Assembly (NCBI RefSeq): GCF_041438805.1 | Contig: NZ_CP109190.1 | Coordinates: forward strand, 4,650,001 to 4,714,000 | Origin: Streptomyces sp. NBC_01707 | Lineage (GTDB): Bacteria; Actinomycetota; Actinomycetes; Streptomycetales; Streptomycetaceae | Direction of reading: 5' to 3' | Length of the DNA stretch: 64,000 bases | Part shown: piece after piece, positions 17,234-24,882 of the stretch | Layout: every line of letters starts with the position of its first letter | Position numbering within the stretch: the first letter of the stretch is position 1 | Translations under genes and position numbers: made by a program | Notes under the pieces: generated by a model | The model's database searches: none | The model's input: the letters and a program-made list of their open reading frames with translations, nothing else | Told to the model about the DNA's origin: nothing

Positions 17234-17637
17234 ACCTTTTTCTGTGGATGTGCTTTCGAGTTGCCCAAGTGATCCGAGTGACCCGCCCGGCGGTTACGCC
17301 CCGAAGGGCCGCACGCAACCGAGGACCCGAACTCCACAGGAGTCACCCGACACACCACAGGCGTGGATTAATTCCCGGACTCTCGTCACCAATTCGTCCA
17401 CCATGCGGGCAACACTCCTCTCACCAGGGCTAGTTGATGTTGCGTCAGGATACGACAGGGAGGATGTGTACGCATAGAAAAACATTCGGATTCCAGGGCA
17501 GCGCAATAGCGCCACCTATTCCGCTATAAATACCCATCAGCGATGATCATCTCTGATATGGGATATGGGAAGGTAACTGCCGCCCTTCACCATCTGTCCA
17601 GCCCATTCGGACGATTTCGCCCCCGGCCGGGCCAGGC
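17234..17637. other. 404-bp intergenic region, partly AT-rich
   Basis: It contains the upstream region of the exporter operon and the end of the PAS-domain gene. The part at about 17440-17570 is unusually AT-rich for this genome and probably holds the operon promoter on the minus strand. Apart from the doubtful 36-residue frame I see no gene. Confidence 0.45.
17294..17404 (-). CDS. Possible 36-residue Cys-containing peptide
   Basis: A short frame starting at ATG 17404, with GAGGAG about 11 bases upstream. It encodes an amphipathic N-terminal part (MVDELVTRVRELI) followed by a Cys/Gly-rich tail with Cys in HACGVS, DSCGV and LGCV. It lies 69 bp upstream of the secreted I36-like gene on the same strand. 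The leader-plus-Cys-core look recalls a precursor or regulatory peptide, but no modification enzyme is nearby, and a chance frame in this 400-bp gap is quite possible. Confidence 0.22.
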   Translation of the reverse strand: MVDELVTRVRELIHACGVSGDSCGVRVLGCVRPFGA

Positions 17638-18972
17638 TCAGCCGCCCAGCACCTGAGCCAGGTCCACCGCGCCCGCCACCCGCACCGCGACACTCTCCGC
17701 GTACGCCGCGTCCGGACGCTCGAAGGCCGTGCGATGTGCCGCCCGCAGGAACGTCACCACGCCCAGCGTCCGGCCCCGGCTGCGCATCACGGCGCACAAC
17801 GCGTGCACCGAACCCTTCGGCCACTGACGCTCATCCGCCCACGCCTCGGCACCGGGGCCGGCGCTCGACCGGACCGAACCCGTCCGGTCCACCGCCTGCA
17901 GCGCCGGATGCCCCGGCGCGTACCGCAAGGGAAGGCCGCCGCCGGCCACCGGCAGACACGGCCCCGGAGCATCGGCCGGCGTCGCCGCCGCCCGCACCAG
18001 CCGCTCCCCCACCAGCGCATCGATCAGCACATGGTCGGCGAACCCCGCGAGCGCGAAATCCAGATAGGACGTCGCCGCCTCCATCGGGTCCTCGCACTCG
18101 GCCGCCGACCGGCACGCCCGGTACAGCTGATTCGACCGGAACCGCACCCGGTCCGCCTCCTGCGCCGCCAGCTTCTCCGCCGTCACGTCCTGGAACAGCC
18201 AGCCGACCCCCAACGGCACCGGCTCCTCCGCGAGCGGCGACGCCAGCTGCAGAAACCCGCTGCGCCAGCAGCGCCGCCGGTCCCCGTCCGCCGACCGCAG
18301 CGTCACCCACAGCTCGGTGGGCGCGGGTGGCTGCCCCTCGGCCAGGACATGCTGCAGCGCACCCTCGAGCTCCTCCACCCCCTGCACGACCAGCTCGGCG
18401 AGCGGACGCCCCAGCAGCGTCGTACGCCCACCGCCCAGCGCCCGCGCCGCACACGCGTTGACGACCGTCGGCCGCAGATCCACATCCACGAGGACCACAC
18501 CCCACGACGCGTCCTCGAACAGCGCCTCGCTCAGCGCGATCGACCGCTCCAGATCGATCTGCGCATGCACCTCGCTGAACGCGCAGTACACCCCGGCCGG
18601 CTTCCCGTCCGCACCCCGGACCCCGGCCGACTGCATCCGCACGAGCACCCGCCCGCCGTCCTTGCGCAGCAGAGCGAACTCATGCACCTGACGCCCCGGC
18701 GCATCCATGGCGGCCATCAGCCGCCCCTGCACCTCGCCCACGTCCGCACTGCGCACCGCCCACCCGGCGAACCCGGGCCGCCCCACAGCCTCCTCGGCCG
18801 ACCAGCCGAGAATCCGCTCCGCCTCACGGTTCCAGTGTGTGATCGTGCCGTCCGCGCCGAACGCACAGAGCGCCGCGTCCATCCCGTCGAGCAACGCCGC
18901 AAGCAGCTCCGACCCGGGGATCGGGTCGGGGCCGAGGGCATCAGTGGTCCCGCTGCTCGTGGAAGCGCTCAT
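17638..18972 (-). CDS. PAS-domain signalling protein with GAF-like C-terminus
   Basis: A 444-residue cytoplasmic protein. The first PAS domain is at about residues 20-120 (DAALCAFGADGTITHWNREAER region and a following PAC motif GVYCAFSEV). The second is at about 140-260, starting near SWGVVLVDVDLRPTVVNACA. A C-terminal region of about 150 residues resembles GAF domains found in PP2C-type (RsbU/SpoIIE-like) sensors, but no phosphatase or kinase domain follows, so the protein is a sensor without an obvious output. ATG 18972 follows AGGGGG. It may signal through partner binding; the ligand is unknown. Confidence 0.8.
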   Translation of the reverse strand: MSASTSSGTTDALGPDPIPGSELLAALLDGMDAALCAFGADGTITHWNREAERILGWSAEEAVGRPGFAGWAVRSADVGEVQGRLMAAMDAPGRQVHEFALLRKDGGRVLVRMQSAGVRGADGKPAGVYCAFSEVHAQIDLERSIALSEALFEDASWGVVLVDVDLRPTVVNACAARALGGGRTTLLGRPLAELVVQGVEELEGALQHVLAEGQPPAPTELWVTLRSADGDRRRCWRSGFLQLASPLAEEPVPLGVGWLFQDVTAEKLAAQEADRVRFRSNQLYRACRSAAECEDPMEAATSYLDFALAGFADHVLIDALVGERLVRAAATPADAPGPCLPVAGGGLPLRYAPGHPALQAVDRTGSVRSSAGPGAEAWADERQWPKGSVHALCAVMRSRGRTLGVVTFLRAAHRTAFERPDAAYAESVAVRVAGAVDLAQVLGG

Positions 18973-19189
18973 CCCGGACCCCCTGCAGGACGTGTCCGCC
19001 ATTGCCGCACGTCAGACCATTGAACTCGAACGTGACCCAGCACACATCGACTTCCAGGAAATCCGCCCTGTCTCCGGCGCAGCATCCGGTCTGCCAACAC
19101 GCCGAACGATCACACATTCGAGCATCACCGGAAAATCACGCATATGGGCGGTGAACGCCGGTCCCCCGGCCACTCCGAACCCGCCGACG

Positions 19190-19551
19190 CTCGACCACGA
19201 GGCGGGGGCCGGGACCGTGCGCGTGCCCCGGCAGGTCCAGGTCGTTACGGCAACCGGGCGCGGAAGCGCGGAAGCTACGCCCGCACCACCCCCGACCGGT
19301 ACGGATTCCCCCGGCTCGCCCGCGCGCGTCAGAAGCGGCATCACGGCTTCGCCACCGGCGACCTCGTCCACGCCTCCGTATCCAAGGGCAAGTGGGCAGG
19401 CACTTGGACCGGACGCATCTCCGTCCGCGCCTCCGGGAAACACAGCCTCAGCACGCCGGTGGGACGCTGCACCGTGTCCCACCGGAACCTTCGACCACTG
19501 CAGCGTGCCGACGGATACGCGTACAGCTACCGGCAGGAAGTCACCGAATAA
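19190..19551 (+). pseudogene. IscB-type (RRXRR/HNH endonuclease) C-terminal remnant, frameshifted
   Basis: Only the C-terminal region of an IscB-like protein is left. Frame 2 from about 19190 reads a segment ending QVQVVTATGRGS; frame 1 then carries on with GSYARTTPDRYGFPRL, RQKRHHGFATGDLV, KWAGTWTGRISVRASG and RNLRPLQRADGYAYSY, ending at 19551. These are the conserved tail motifs of IscB proteins, which are RNA-guided nucleases of IS200/IS605-type elements. The frames are split by an 8-bp tandem duplication at 19258-19275; removing one copy restores the continuous family sequence. The RuvC, bridge-helix and HNH parts are absent upstream, and no transposon ends were seen. It is a decayed mobile-element relic, not a working nuclease. 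Confidence 0.8.
19258..19275. repeat. 8-bp tandem duplication that breaks the IscB remnant
   Basis: GCGCGGAA occurs twice head to tail followed by GC (period 8 over 18 bases). The added 8 bp shifts the reading frame exactly from the frame carrying VVTATGRGS to the frame carrying GSYARTTPD. Confidence 0.85.
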
Positions 19552-19556
19552 ATGGG

Positions 19557-19585
19557 TTGAGACATTCGCCGACGGTTCCTAGGCT
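19557..19585 (+). promoter_or_regulatory. Strong housekeeping-type promoter of a structured RNA
   Basis: TTGAGA at 19557-19562 and TAGGCT at 19580-19585 are separated by exactly 17 bases. This is close to the HrdB/sigma-70 consensus and is one of the best promoter matches seen in the window. The expected transcription start is about 19591-19593, directly ahead of the structured RNA described below. Confidence 0.75.
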
Positions 19586-19590
19586 GCTGC

Positions 19591-19781
19591 CAGCGAAGAA
19601 AGGAGGTGTTCCGGAAGTGATTTCTTCTCGGACTCGTGAGGTGACTGCGGGCTGACGCCCGTCGTCGCGCTCTTGCAGTGCAGGCCGGTCGCCGGCCAAT
19701 CCCAAGCAGTCACCGACCCGCGGGCTCGCCGGTAAGTCCGGCCGGCCCCTCCGTAAGGAGGGACCAGAGCCCGCGGGTTTC
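19591..19781 (+). ncRNA. Candidate structured RNA with two multi-branched domains
   Basis: A compact transcript of about 190 nt is predicted. Domain 1 (19640-19714) is a four-way junction closed by GGTGACTGC/GCAGTCACC (9 bp). It encloses hairpins GGGC-TGAC-GCCC (19649-19660), GCGCT-CTTGC-AGTGC (19667-19681) and GGCCGG-TCG-CCGGCC (19683-19697). Domain 2 (19717-19777) is closed by CCCGCGGGCTC/GAGCCCGCGGG (11 bp) and holds GCCGG-TAAGT-CCGGC and CCCTCC-GTAA-GGAGGG, the latter with a GNRA loop; a short T-run follows, as in a terminator. A 12-codon frame with a strong ribosome site opens the transcript. No plus-strand gene lies close downstream. I do not recognise an Rfam family by eye; an uncatalogued or Streptomyces-specific RNA is likely. 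Confidence 0.7.
19617..19655 (+). CDS. 12-codon frame at the start of the structured RNA
   Basis: GTG 19617 is preceded by AAAGGAGGTG, a near-perfect anti-16S match about ten bases upstream, and encodes VISSRTREVTAG before a TGA. The stop codon lies in the loop of the second hairpin, so a terminating ribosome would disrupt the closing helix of domain 1. It could be a leader or regulatory peptide frame, or a ribosome-binding decoy. Confidence 0.45.
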   Translation: MISSRTREVTAG

Positions 19782-19802
19782 TGCGTGTGCGGGGCCGCCC
19801 GG

Positions 19803-20477
19803 TCACGGGGAGAGGCGCTCCACCCGCCAGTCGTCGCCCTCGCGTACGTATCGCAGCCGGTCGTGCAGCCGGTTCTCGTGGCCCTGCCAGAACTCGATGG
19901 TCTCCGGTACGACGCGGAAGCCGCCCCACTGCGGGGGGGCGGGGATGTGTTCGCCTTCGGGGTAGCGGGCCGCCAGCTCGTCGTACCGGTCGATGAGCTC
20001 CTGCCGGGAGCCGATCACGGCCGACTGTTCGCTCGCCCAGGCGCCCAGCTGCGAGCCGTGGGGGCGGGTGCGGAAATAGGCGACCGTCTCCTCGCGGGCG
20101 ATGCGGGCCGCGGCGCCGGTGACGACGACCTGGCGGGCCAGCGGGTGCCAGGGGAAGAGCAGCGAGACGTACGGGTTGGCGTCCAGTTCGCGGCCCTTGC
20201 GGGAGTTGTAGTTGGTGAAGAAGACGAAGCCCCGGGCGTCGTACTTCTTCAGCAGCACCGTGCGGGAGGACGGACGGCCGTCGGGGGTGGCGGTGGAGAC
20301 CACCATGGCGTTCGGCTCGTAGACCATTCCACCTGCGGCGATCTGCCGGAACCAGTGGGCGAACTGATGCATGGGGTCGGCGGCGAGCGTGTCCTCGGTG
20401 AAGGCCTCGGAGCGGTACTGCTCGCGCATCGCCGCCGGATCGGTGGTGGAATCGGAAGGGGAATCTGCGGTGGGCAC
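19803..20477 (-). CDS. pdxH: Pyridoxamine 5'-phosphate oxidase
   Basis: An FMN-dependent oxidase of 224 residues that converts pyridoxine or pyridoxamine 5'-phosphate to pyridoxal 5'-phosphate in the vitamin B6 pathway. FMN-binding split-barrel motifs are present: SSRTVLLK near residue 68, [20 protein letters not shown] and the C-terminal [12 protein letters not shown] and WRVERLSP, which close the active site. GTG 20477 has AGGA eight bases upstream and gives the family length. It is divergent from the citrate synthase gene. The plus-strand RNA element ends about 20 bp from its stop. Confidence 0.95.
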   Translation of the reverse strand: MPTADSPSDSTTDPAAMREQYRSEAFTEDTLAADPMHQFAHWFRQIAAGGMVYEPNAMVVSTATPDGRPSSRTVLLKKYDARGFVFFTNYNSRKGRELDANPYVSLLFPWHPLARQVVVTGAAARIAREETVAYFRTRPHGSQLGAWASEQSAVIGSRQELIDRYDELAARYPEGEHIPAPPQWGGFRVVPETIEFWQGHENRLHDRLRYVREGDDWRVERLSP

Positions 20478-20650
20478 GGGATCATCCTGCCGCAGCGGCC
20501 CAGTTTGCCCGGCGAGGAGGGGTGTCAACCGCGCATCGGTAATGCCGGGGGCTGTGCGGGATGTCACGCTTCCCCGCGTCGTGGGAACCCGCCAATATCT
20601 TGGGGCAGGCCACTGTGGCCTCCGTACAGCCGCCGATTCGAGGGAGCCGC

Positions 20651-21754
20651 ATGATGTCCGACTTCGTACCCGGGCTCGAGGGAGTCATCGCGTTCGAGAC
20701 GGAGATCGCCGAACCCGACAAGGAGGGCGGTTCGCTCCGCTACCGCGGGGTCGACATCGAGGATCTCGTCGGGCACGTGTCGTTCGGGAACGTGTGGGGT
20801 CTGCTGGTCGACGGGGCGTTCAACCCCGGTCTGCCGCCCGCCGAGCCGTTCCCGATCCCGGTCCACTCGGGTGACATCCGGGTCGATGTGCAGTCCGCGC
20901 TGGCGATGCTGGCGCCGGTGTGGGGTCTGAAGCCGCTGCTCGACATCGACGAGGAGACCGCGCGCAACGATCTGGCGCGGGCCGCCGTGATGGCACTGTC
21001 GTACGTCGCCCAGTCGGCGCGCGGTCAGGGGCTGCCGATGGTTCCGCAGAGCGAGATCGACAAGGCGCAGTCCGTCGTCGAGCGGTTCATGATCCGCTGG
21101 CGCGGTGAGCCTGACCCGAAGCATGTGAAGGCCGTCGACGCGTACTGGACGTCGGCCGCCGAGCACGGCATGAACGCCTCCACGTTCACCGCGCGGGTCA
21201 TCGCCTCGACGGGCGCCGATGTGGCGGCGGCGCTGTCCGGCGCGGTGGGTGCGATGTCGGGGCCGCTGCACGGTGGTGCGCCGTCCCGGGTCCTCGGGAT
21301 GATCGAGGAGATCGAGCGGACCGGCGACGCGACCGCGTATGTGAAGAAGGCCCTGGACAAGGGTGAGCGGCTGATGGGCTTCGGGCACCGGGTGTACCGG
21401 GCGGAGGACCCGCGGGCGCGGGTGCTGCGGCGGACGGCGAAGGAGCTGGGCGCGCCGCGGTTCGAGGTGGCGGAGGCGCTGGAGAAGGCCGCGCTGGAGG
21501 AGCTGCACGCGCGTCGTCCGGACCGGGTGCTGGCGACGAACGTGGAGTTCTGGGCGGCGATCATGCTGGACTTCGCGGAGGTTCCGGCGCACATGTTCAC
21601 GTCGATGTTCACGTGTGCGCGTACGGCGGGCTGGTCGGCGCACATTCTGGAGCAGAAGCGGACGGGCCGGCTGGTGCGGCCGTCGGCGAGGTATGTCGGG
21701 CCGGGGCCGCGCAACCCCCGGGAGATCGAGGGGTACGGCGACATCACCGGGTGA
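20651..21754 (+). CDS. Citrate synthase family protein
   Basis: A 367-residue enzyme condensing oxaloacetate with acetyl-CoA (or a related acyl-CoA) to citrate. Family hallmarks are visible: [18 protein letters not shown], the active-site segment SGPLHGGAP and the catalytic [14 protein letters not shown] with its His, followed by the Asp-containing C-terminal part. It is shorter than the hexameric GltA group and suits the type II/2-methylcitrate-synthase-like branch. ATG 20651 and ATG 20654 are both possible after AGGGAG; 20654 has slightly better spacing. Streptomycetes carry several paralogues, so this may be a secondary citrate synthase. Confidence 0.9.
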   Translation: MMSDFVPGLEGVIAFETEIAEPDKEGGSLRYRGVDIEDLVGHVSFGNVWGLLVDGAFNPGLPPAEPFPIPVHSGDIRVDVQSALAMLAPVWGLKPLLDIDEETARNDLARAAVMALSYVAQSARGQGLPMVPQSEIDKAQSVVERFMIRWRGEPDPKHVKAVDAYWTSAAEHGMNASTFTARVIASTGADVAAALSGAVGAMSGPLHGGAPSRVLGMIEEIERTGDATAYVKKALDKGERLMGFGHRVYRAEDPRARVLRRTAKELGAPRFEVAEALEKAALEELHARRPDRVLATNVEFWAAIMLDFAEVPAHMFTSMFTCARTAGWSAHILEQKRTGRLVRPSARYVGPGPRNPREIEGYGDITG

Positions 21755-21899
21755 GCCGCCGGTGTCGGACGGGCGCGGTGTCCCATGTCGGGCGCCGCGC
21801 CCTTCGCGTCCGGTCGGACCCGGTGCGGAAGCGGTGGTCCGGGCCGTCCCCGGCGGGCAGCCCAGGCTGACGTATGCCGGGGAGGGGCTGCTCCGGGGC

Positions 21900-22493
21900 T
21901 CAGTTCAGTGCGTCGTCCAGCAGGGCCGCCCACTGTGCGACGACCCTCTGCCGCCGAGCGGTGTCGTCCGTCAGTACGTTGGCCAGGCCGAGGCCGCGGG
22001 CCATGTCGAGGAGGCCCTGGACGGTTTCTCGGGTGCCGGGGCGGGATTCGTCGGCCTTCAGGAGTTCGACGGCGATGCGGTGGGTCTCGCGGCCTACGCG
22101 GGCTTCGAGTTCGCTGACGCGGGGGTGCAGAGACGCCTCGTTCGAGGCGGCGACCCAGAGCTGGAGTGCGGCGCGGAACAGCGGTCCTGTGTAGAGGTCG
22201 ACGAGGGCCGCGACGACGGCTGCGCGGCCTTGGACGGGCAGGGTGCGCAGGGCGGCGGAGCGTTCCTCGGCGACGTATTCGACGGCTGCGGTGAACAGGT
22301 CCTCGCGGGTGGGGAAGTGGTGCTGGGCGGCGCCGCGCGATACGCCGGCGCGTTCGGCGACGACCGAGACCGTGGAGCCTGCCCAGCCGTGTTCGGCGAG
22401 GCAGGCGACCGCGGCTTCGAGCAGCCGTCGGCGGGTGGCGCGGCTGCGGTCCTGCTTGGGGGTCCTGTCGGTGGGGGGCGTCACAACACCCAT
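21900..22493 (-). CDS. TetR-family regulator of the CoA-acid operon
   Basis: A 197-residue repressor with a TetR N-terminal helix-turn-helix (residues about 15-62; SVVAERAGVSRGAAQHHF) and a C-terminal ligand-binding domain. It is the last gene of the eight-gene operon and overlaps the preceding hydratase by 13 bp, so it is co-expressed with it. It is the natural candidate to bind the palindrome at 32182-32208 at the operon front and to respond to an acyl-CoA. ATG 22493 was chosen; a GTG two codons later is an alternative. Confidence 0.88.
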   Translation of the reverse strand: MGVVTPPTDRTPKQDRSRATRRRLLEAAVACLAEHGWAGSTVSVVAERAGVSRGAAQHHFPTREDLFTAAVEYVAEERSAALRTLPVQGRAAVVAALVDLYTGPLFRAALQLWVAASNEASLHPRVSELEARVGRETHRIAVELLKADESRPGTRETVQGLLDMARGLGLANVLTDDTARRQRVVAQWAALLDDALN

Positions 22494-23215
22494 GCGGGGT
22501 CCCGTCGTTCGAGGAAGGCCGTCATCCCTTCCCGTGCCTCGGCGGAGGCGAAGAGTGCTGCCGAGCGGGCGATGAGGTCTTCGGCGTACTGGTCGAAACT
22601 TTCCCGCACAGTAGCTGTGACCAGCTCCTTCGATGCTGCCAGCCCCTGTGGTGAGGCTCGGCGCAGTCCGTCCAGTACGGGTGTGAGCGCCTTGTCCACG
22701 TCGTCGGCGGCGAGGGTGATCAGGGAGATCCGGGCGGCTTCGGCAGCGTCGAAGCGTTCTCCGGTGAGGTAGTAGCGGGCGGCGGCGCGTGGGTCGGTGC
22801 GGGGCAGCAGGGGCAGGGAGATCACGGCGGGGGCGAGGCCGAGCCGGGATTCGGTGAGGGCGAAGGTGGATGCTGGTCCGGCGGCGGATATGTCGCAGGC
22901 GGCGAGGAGTCCGAGGCCGCCCGCCCGGACGTGTCCGTCGACGCGGGCCACCACGGGTTTGGGCAGGGTGACGATCTCCCGCATCAGGGCGACGAACGCT
23001 TCCGGGTCGGGGGGTGCGCCGAGGTCCGCACCGGCGCAGAACGTGTTGCCCGTGTGGGTGAGGACCACGGCCCGTACGGTGTCGTCCTCGCCGTATCGGG
23101 CGAGGGTTTCGCGGAGTTCGGCGACGAGCCGCGCGGAGAGTGCGTTGCGGTTCGTCTGCGAGTCCATCCGTACGGTGGCGATGCCACGTTCTCGGCCGGT
23201 GCGGACCAGTTTCAT
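22481..23215 (-). CDS. Enoyl-CoA hydratase/isomerase family protein
   Basis: A 244-residue crotonase-fold enzyme. The oxyanion-hole segments are NTFCAGADLG and the Gly-rich DGHVRAGGLGLLAACDI, followed by an acidic position in the FALTESRLGL region that usually supplies the catalytic Glu. It would hydrate the double bond made by the acyl-CoA dehydrogenase of the same operon, or a glutaconyl-type carboxylation product. ATG 23215 overlaps the ligase stop by four bases. It is somewhat shorter than the canonical 255-260 residues. Confidence 0.88.
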   Translation of the reverse strand: MKLVRTGRERGIATVRMDSQTNRNALSARLVAELRETLARYGEDDTVRAVVLTHTGNTFCAGADLGAPPDPEAFVALMREIVTLPKPVVARVDGHVRAGGLGLLAACDISAAGPASTFALTESRLGLAPAVISLPLLPRTDPRAAARYYLTGERFDAAEAARISLITLAADDVDKALTPVLDGLRRASPQGLAASKELVTATVRESFDQYAEDLIARSAALFASAEAREGMTAFLERRDPAWVL

Positions 23216-24837
23216 GCTTCTGTCGCCTTCTCGATGACTGCTTCGTCGGTGCTCTCCCGGTCGCGCAGTTCGCGCCGGAGGATCTTTCCGGAGGTGGCGC
23301 GGGGTACGGCGCCGATGAATTCGACCCGCCGGATCTTCTTGTACGGGGAGACGCGCTCGGCGACGTACGCCATGACGTCGTCGGCGGTGAGGTCGTCGGG
23401 GGCGACTCCCGCCTGCCGGACGAGATACGCCTTGGGGACTTCGTTGCCGTCGGTGTCGTACACACCGATGACGGCGGCGTCCGCGATCGACGGGTGGCCG
23501 AGCAGCAGGGCTTCGAGTTCGGCGGGGGCGACCTGGTAGCCCTTGTACTTGATGAGTTCCTTGACCCGGTCGACGACGTGGAGCCAGCCGTCGGCGTCGA
23601 CGCGGCCGATGTCTCCGGTGTGCACCCAGCCGTCGGCGTCGATCATGTCGGCGGTGGCCTCGGGCCGGCCGAGGTAGCCCTTCATCACCTGTGGGCCGCG
23701 GATGAGTATCTCGCCGTCGGTGTCGATGCCGGCGTCGCGGTCCGGGTCGTCGAGGGAGACGATCCGCATCTCGGTGCCCGGCAGGAGTTTGCCGACGGCG
23801 CCCGGTGGCGGGTTCTCGGCGGCGAGCGGGACGACGTGGGTGCCGGGCGAGAGTTCCGTCATGCCGTACGCCTGCCGTACCGGCGGCAGTCCGAGGCGCC
23901 GGGAGCAGGCGGCGGCGAGTCCTGCGTCGAGCGGGGCGGCGGCGCTGACGATGTACTCCAGCGAGGACAGGTCGTACTGGGCGACGGCCGGGTGTTTGGC
24001 GAGGGCCAGGACGATCGGCGGGGCCACGTACAGTCCGCTGATCCGGTGCTTCTCGATCGCGGTGAGGAATTGGGCGAGGTCGAAGCGCGGCAGGACGACG
24101 ACGGTGGCACCGAGCCGCAGCGGGGCGTTCATCAGGGCGGTCAGCCCGTAGATGTGGAAGAACGGGAGGACGGCGAGGATCCGGTGGCCGGGGCGCATCG
24201 GGATGAACGGCCGCAGCTGCTCCAGGTTGGTGGCCATGGAGCGGTGGGTGAGCATGACGCCCTTGGGTGTGCCGGTGGTACCGGAGGAGTACGGCAGCGC
24301 GGCGATGTCCTCGGCCGGGTCGATGGTGATCCCCGGTTCGGGGGCGGTGGAGCCCAGCATGTCGAGTACGGAGGTGTGTCCGTCGGCCCGGTCGCAGACG
24401 AATATCTCCTCTATGCCGCCGACGAGTTCGGCGGCGCGGCGGGCGGTTTCGAGGAGCGGGGAGACGGTGACGATCCAGCGGGCGGAGGAGTCACGGAGCT
24501 GTTTGGCGAACTCCTCCGCCGTGGCGAGGGGGTGCACGGTGGTGACGGTGGCGCCCGCCCGGGTGGCTCCGAAGAACACGGTCGGGTAGGCGAGGGTGTT
24601 GGGGCTGTGCAGGGCGACGACGTCGCCCTTGCGGACCCCGGTGGCGGCGAGCGCCGCCGCGATCCGGCGGTGGAACGTGTCGAGTTGCCGGTAGGTGAGC
24701 GTGGTGGTGTCGTCGGTGCCGTCGATCAGGGCGACCGTGTCGCCGTAGGTGCCGGCGGCCTGCCCGAGGACCGCGTCATGGATGGGGAGGTCGAGCGGCT
24801 GGACGTCTGCGTACTCGCTGCGGAACACGTTCACCAT
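23212..24837 (-). CDS. AMP-forming acyl/4-coumarate-CoA ligase
   Basis: A 541-residue adenylating enzyme that activates a carboxylic acid to its CoA thioester. The P-loop is SSGTTGTPKG at residues 184-193, A5 motif YGMTE, A7 motif GWVHTGD, A8 segment VDRVKELIKYKGYQVAP and the A10 catalytic Lys518 in ATSGKILRREL. The sequence is of the 4-coumarate:CoA ligase type; from memory, the S. coelicolor counterpart SCO4383 has cinnamate activity in vitro. In this operon the physiological acid is more likely the branched or isoprenoid-like substrate of the carboxylase. It is coupled by ATGA to the hydratase gene. Confidence 0.92.
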   Translation of the reverse strand: MVNVFRSEYADVQPLDLPIHDAVLGQAAGTYGDTVALIDGTDDTTTLTYRQLDTFHRRIAAALAATGVRKGDVVALHSPNTLAYPTVFFGATRAGATVTTVHPLATAEEFAKQLRDSSARWIVTVSPLLETARRAAELVGGIEEIFVCDRADGHTSVLDMLGSTAPEPGITIDPAEDIAALPYSSGTTGTPKGVMLTHRSMATNLEQLRPFIPMRPGHRILAVLPFFHIYGLTALMNAPLRLGATVVVLPRFDLAQFLTAIEKHRISGLYVAPPIVLALAKHPAVAQYDLSSLEYIVSAAAPLDAGLAAACSRRLGLPPVRQAYGMTELSPGTHVVPLAAENPPPGAVGKLLPGTEMRIVSLDDPDRDAGIDTDGEILIRGPQVMKGYLGRPEATADMIDADGWVHTGDIGRVDADGWLHVVDRVKELIKYKGYQVAPAELEALLLGHPSIADAAVIGVYDTDGNEVPKAYLVRQAGVAPDDLTADDVMAYVAERVSPYKKIRRVEFIGAVPRATSGKILRRELRDRESTDEAVIEKATEA

Positions 24838-24882
24838 GGCGGGTCCCTTCGAACGGCGGCTGGAGGGACAGAGTCCCCTGTG

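Noticed and set aside
19640..19714. Possible tRNA or tRNA-like gene: 75-nt cloverleaf shape
   Set aside because: There is no T-loop GTTCGA-type sequence, the middle arm has a 5-base loop instead of a 7-base anticodon loop, and a translatable frame enters the structure. Kept as a structured RNA of unknown type instead.
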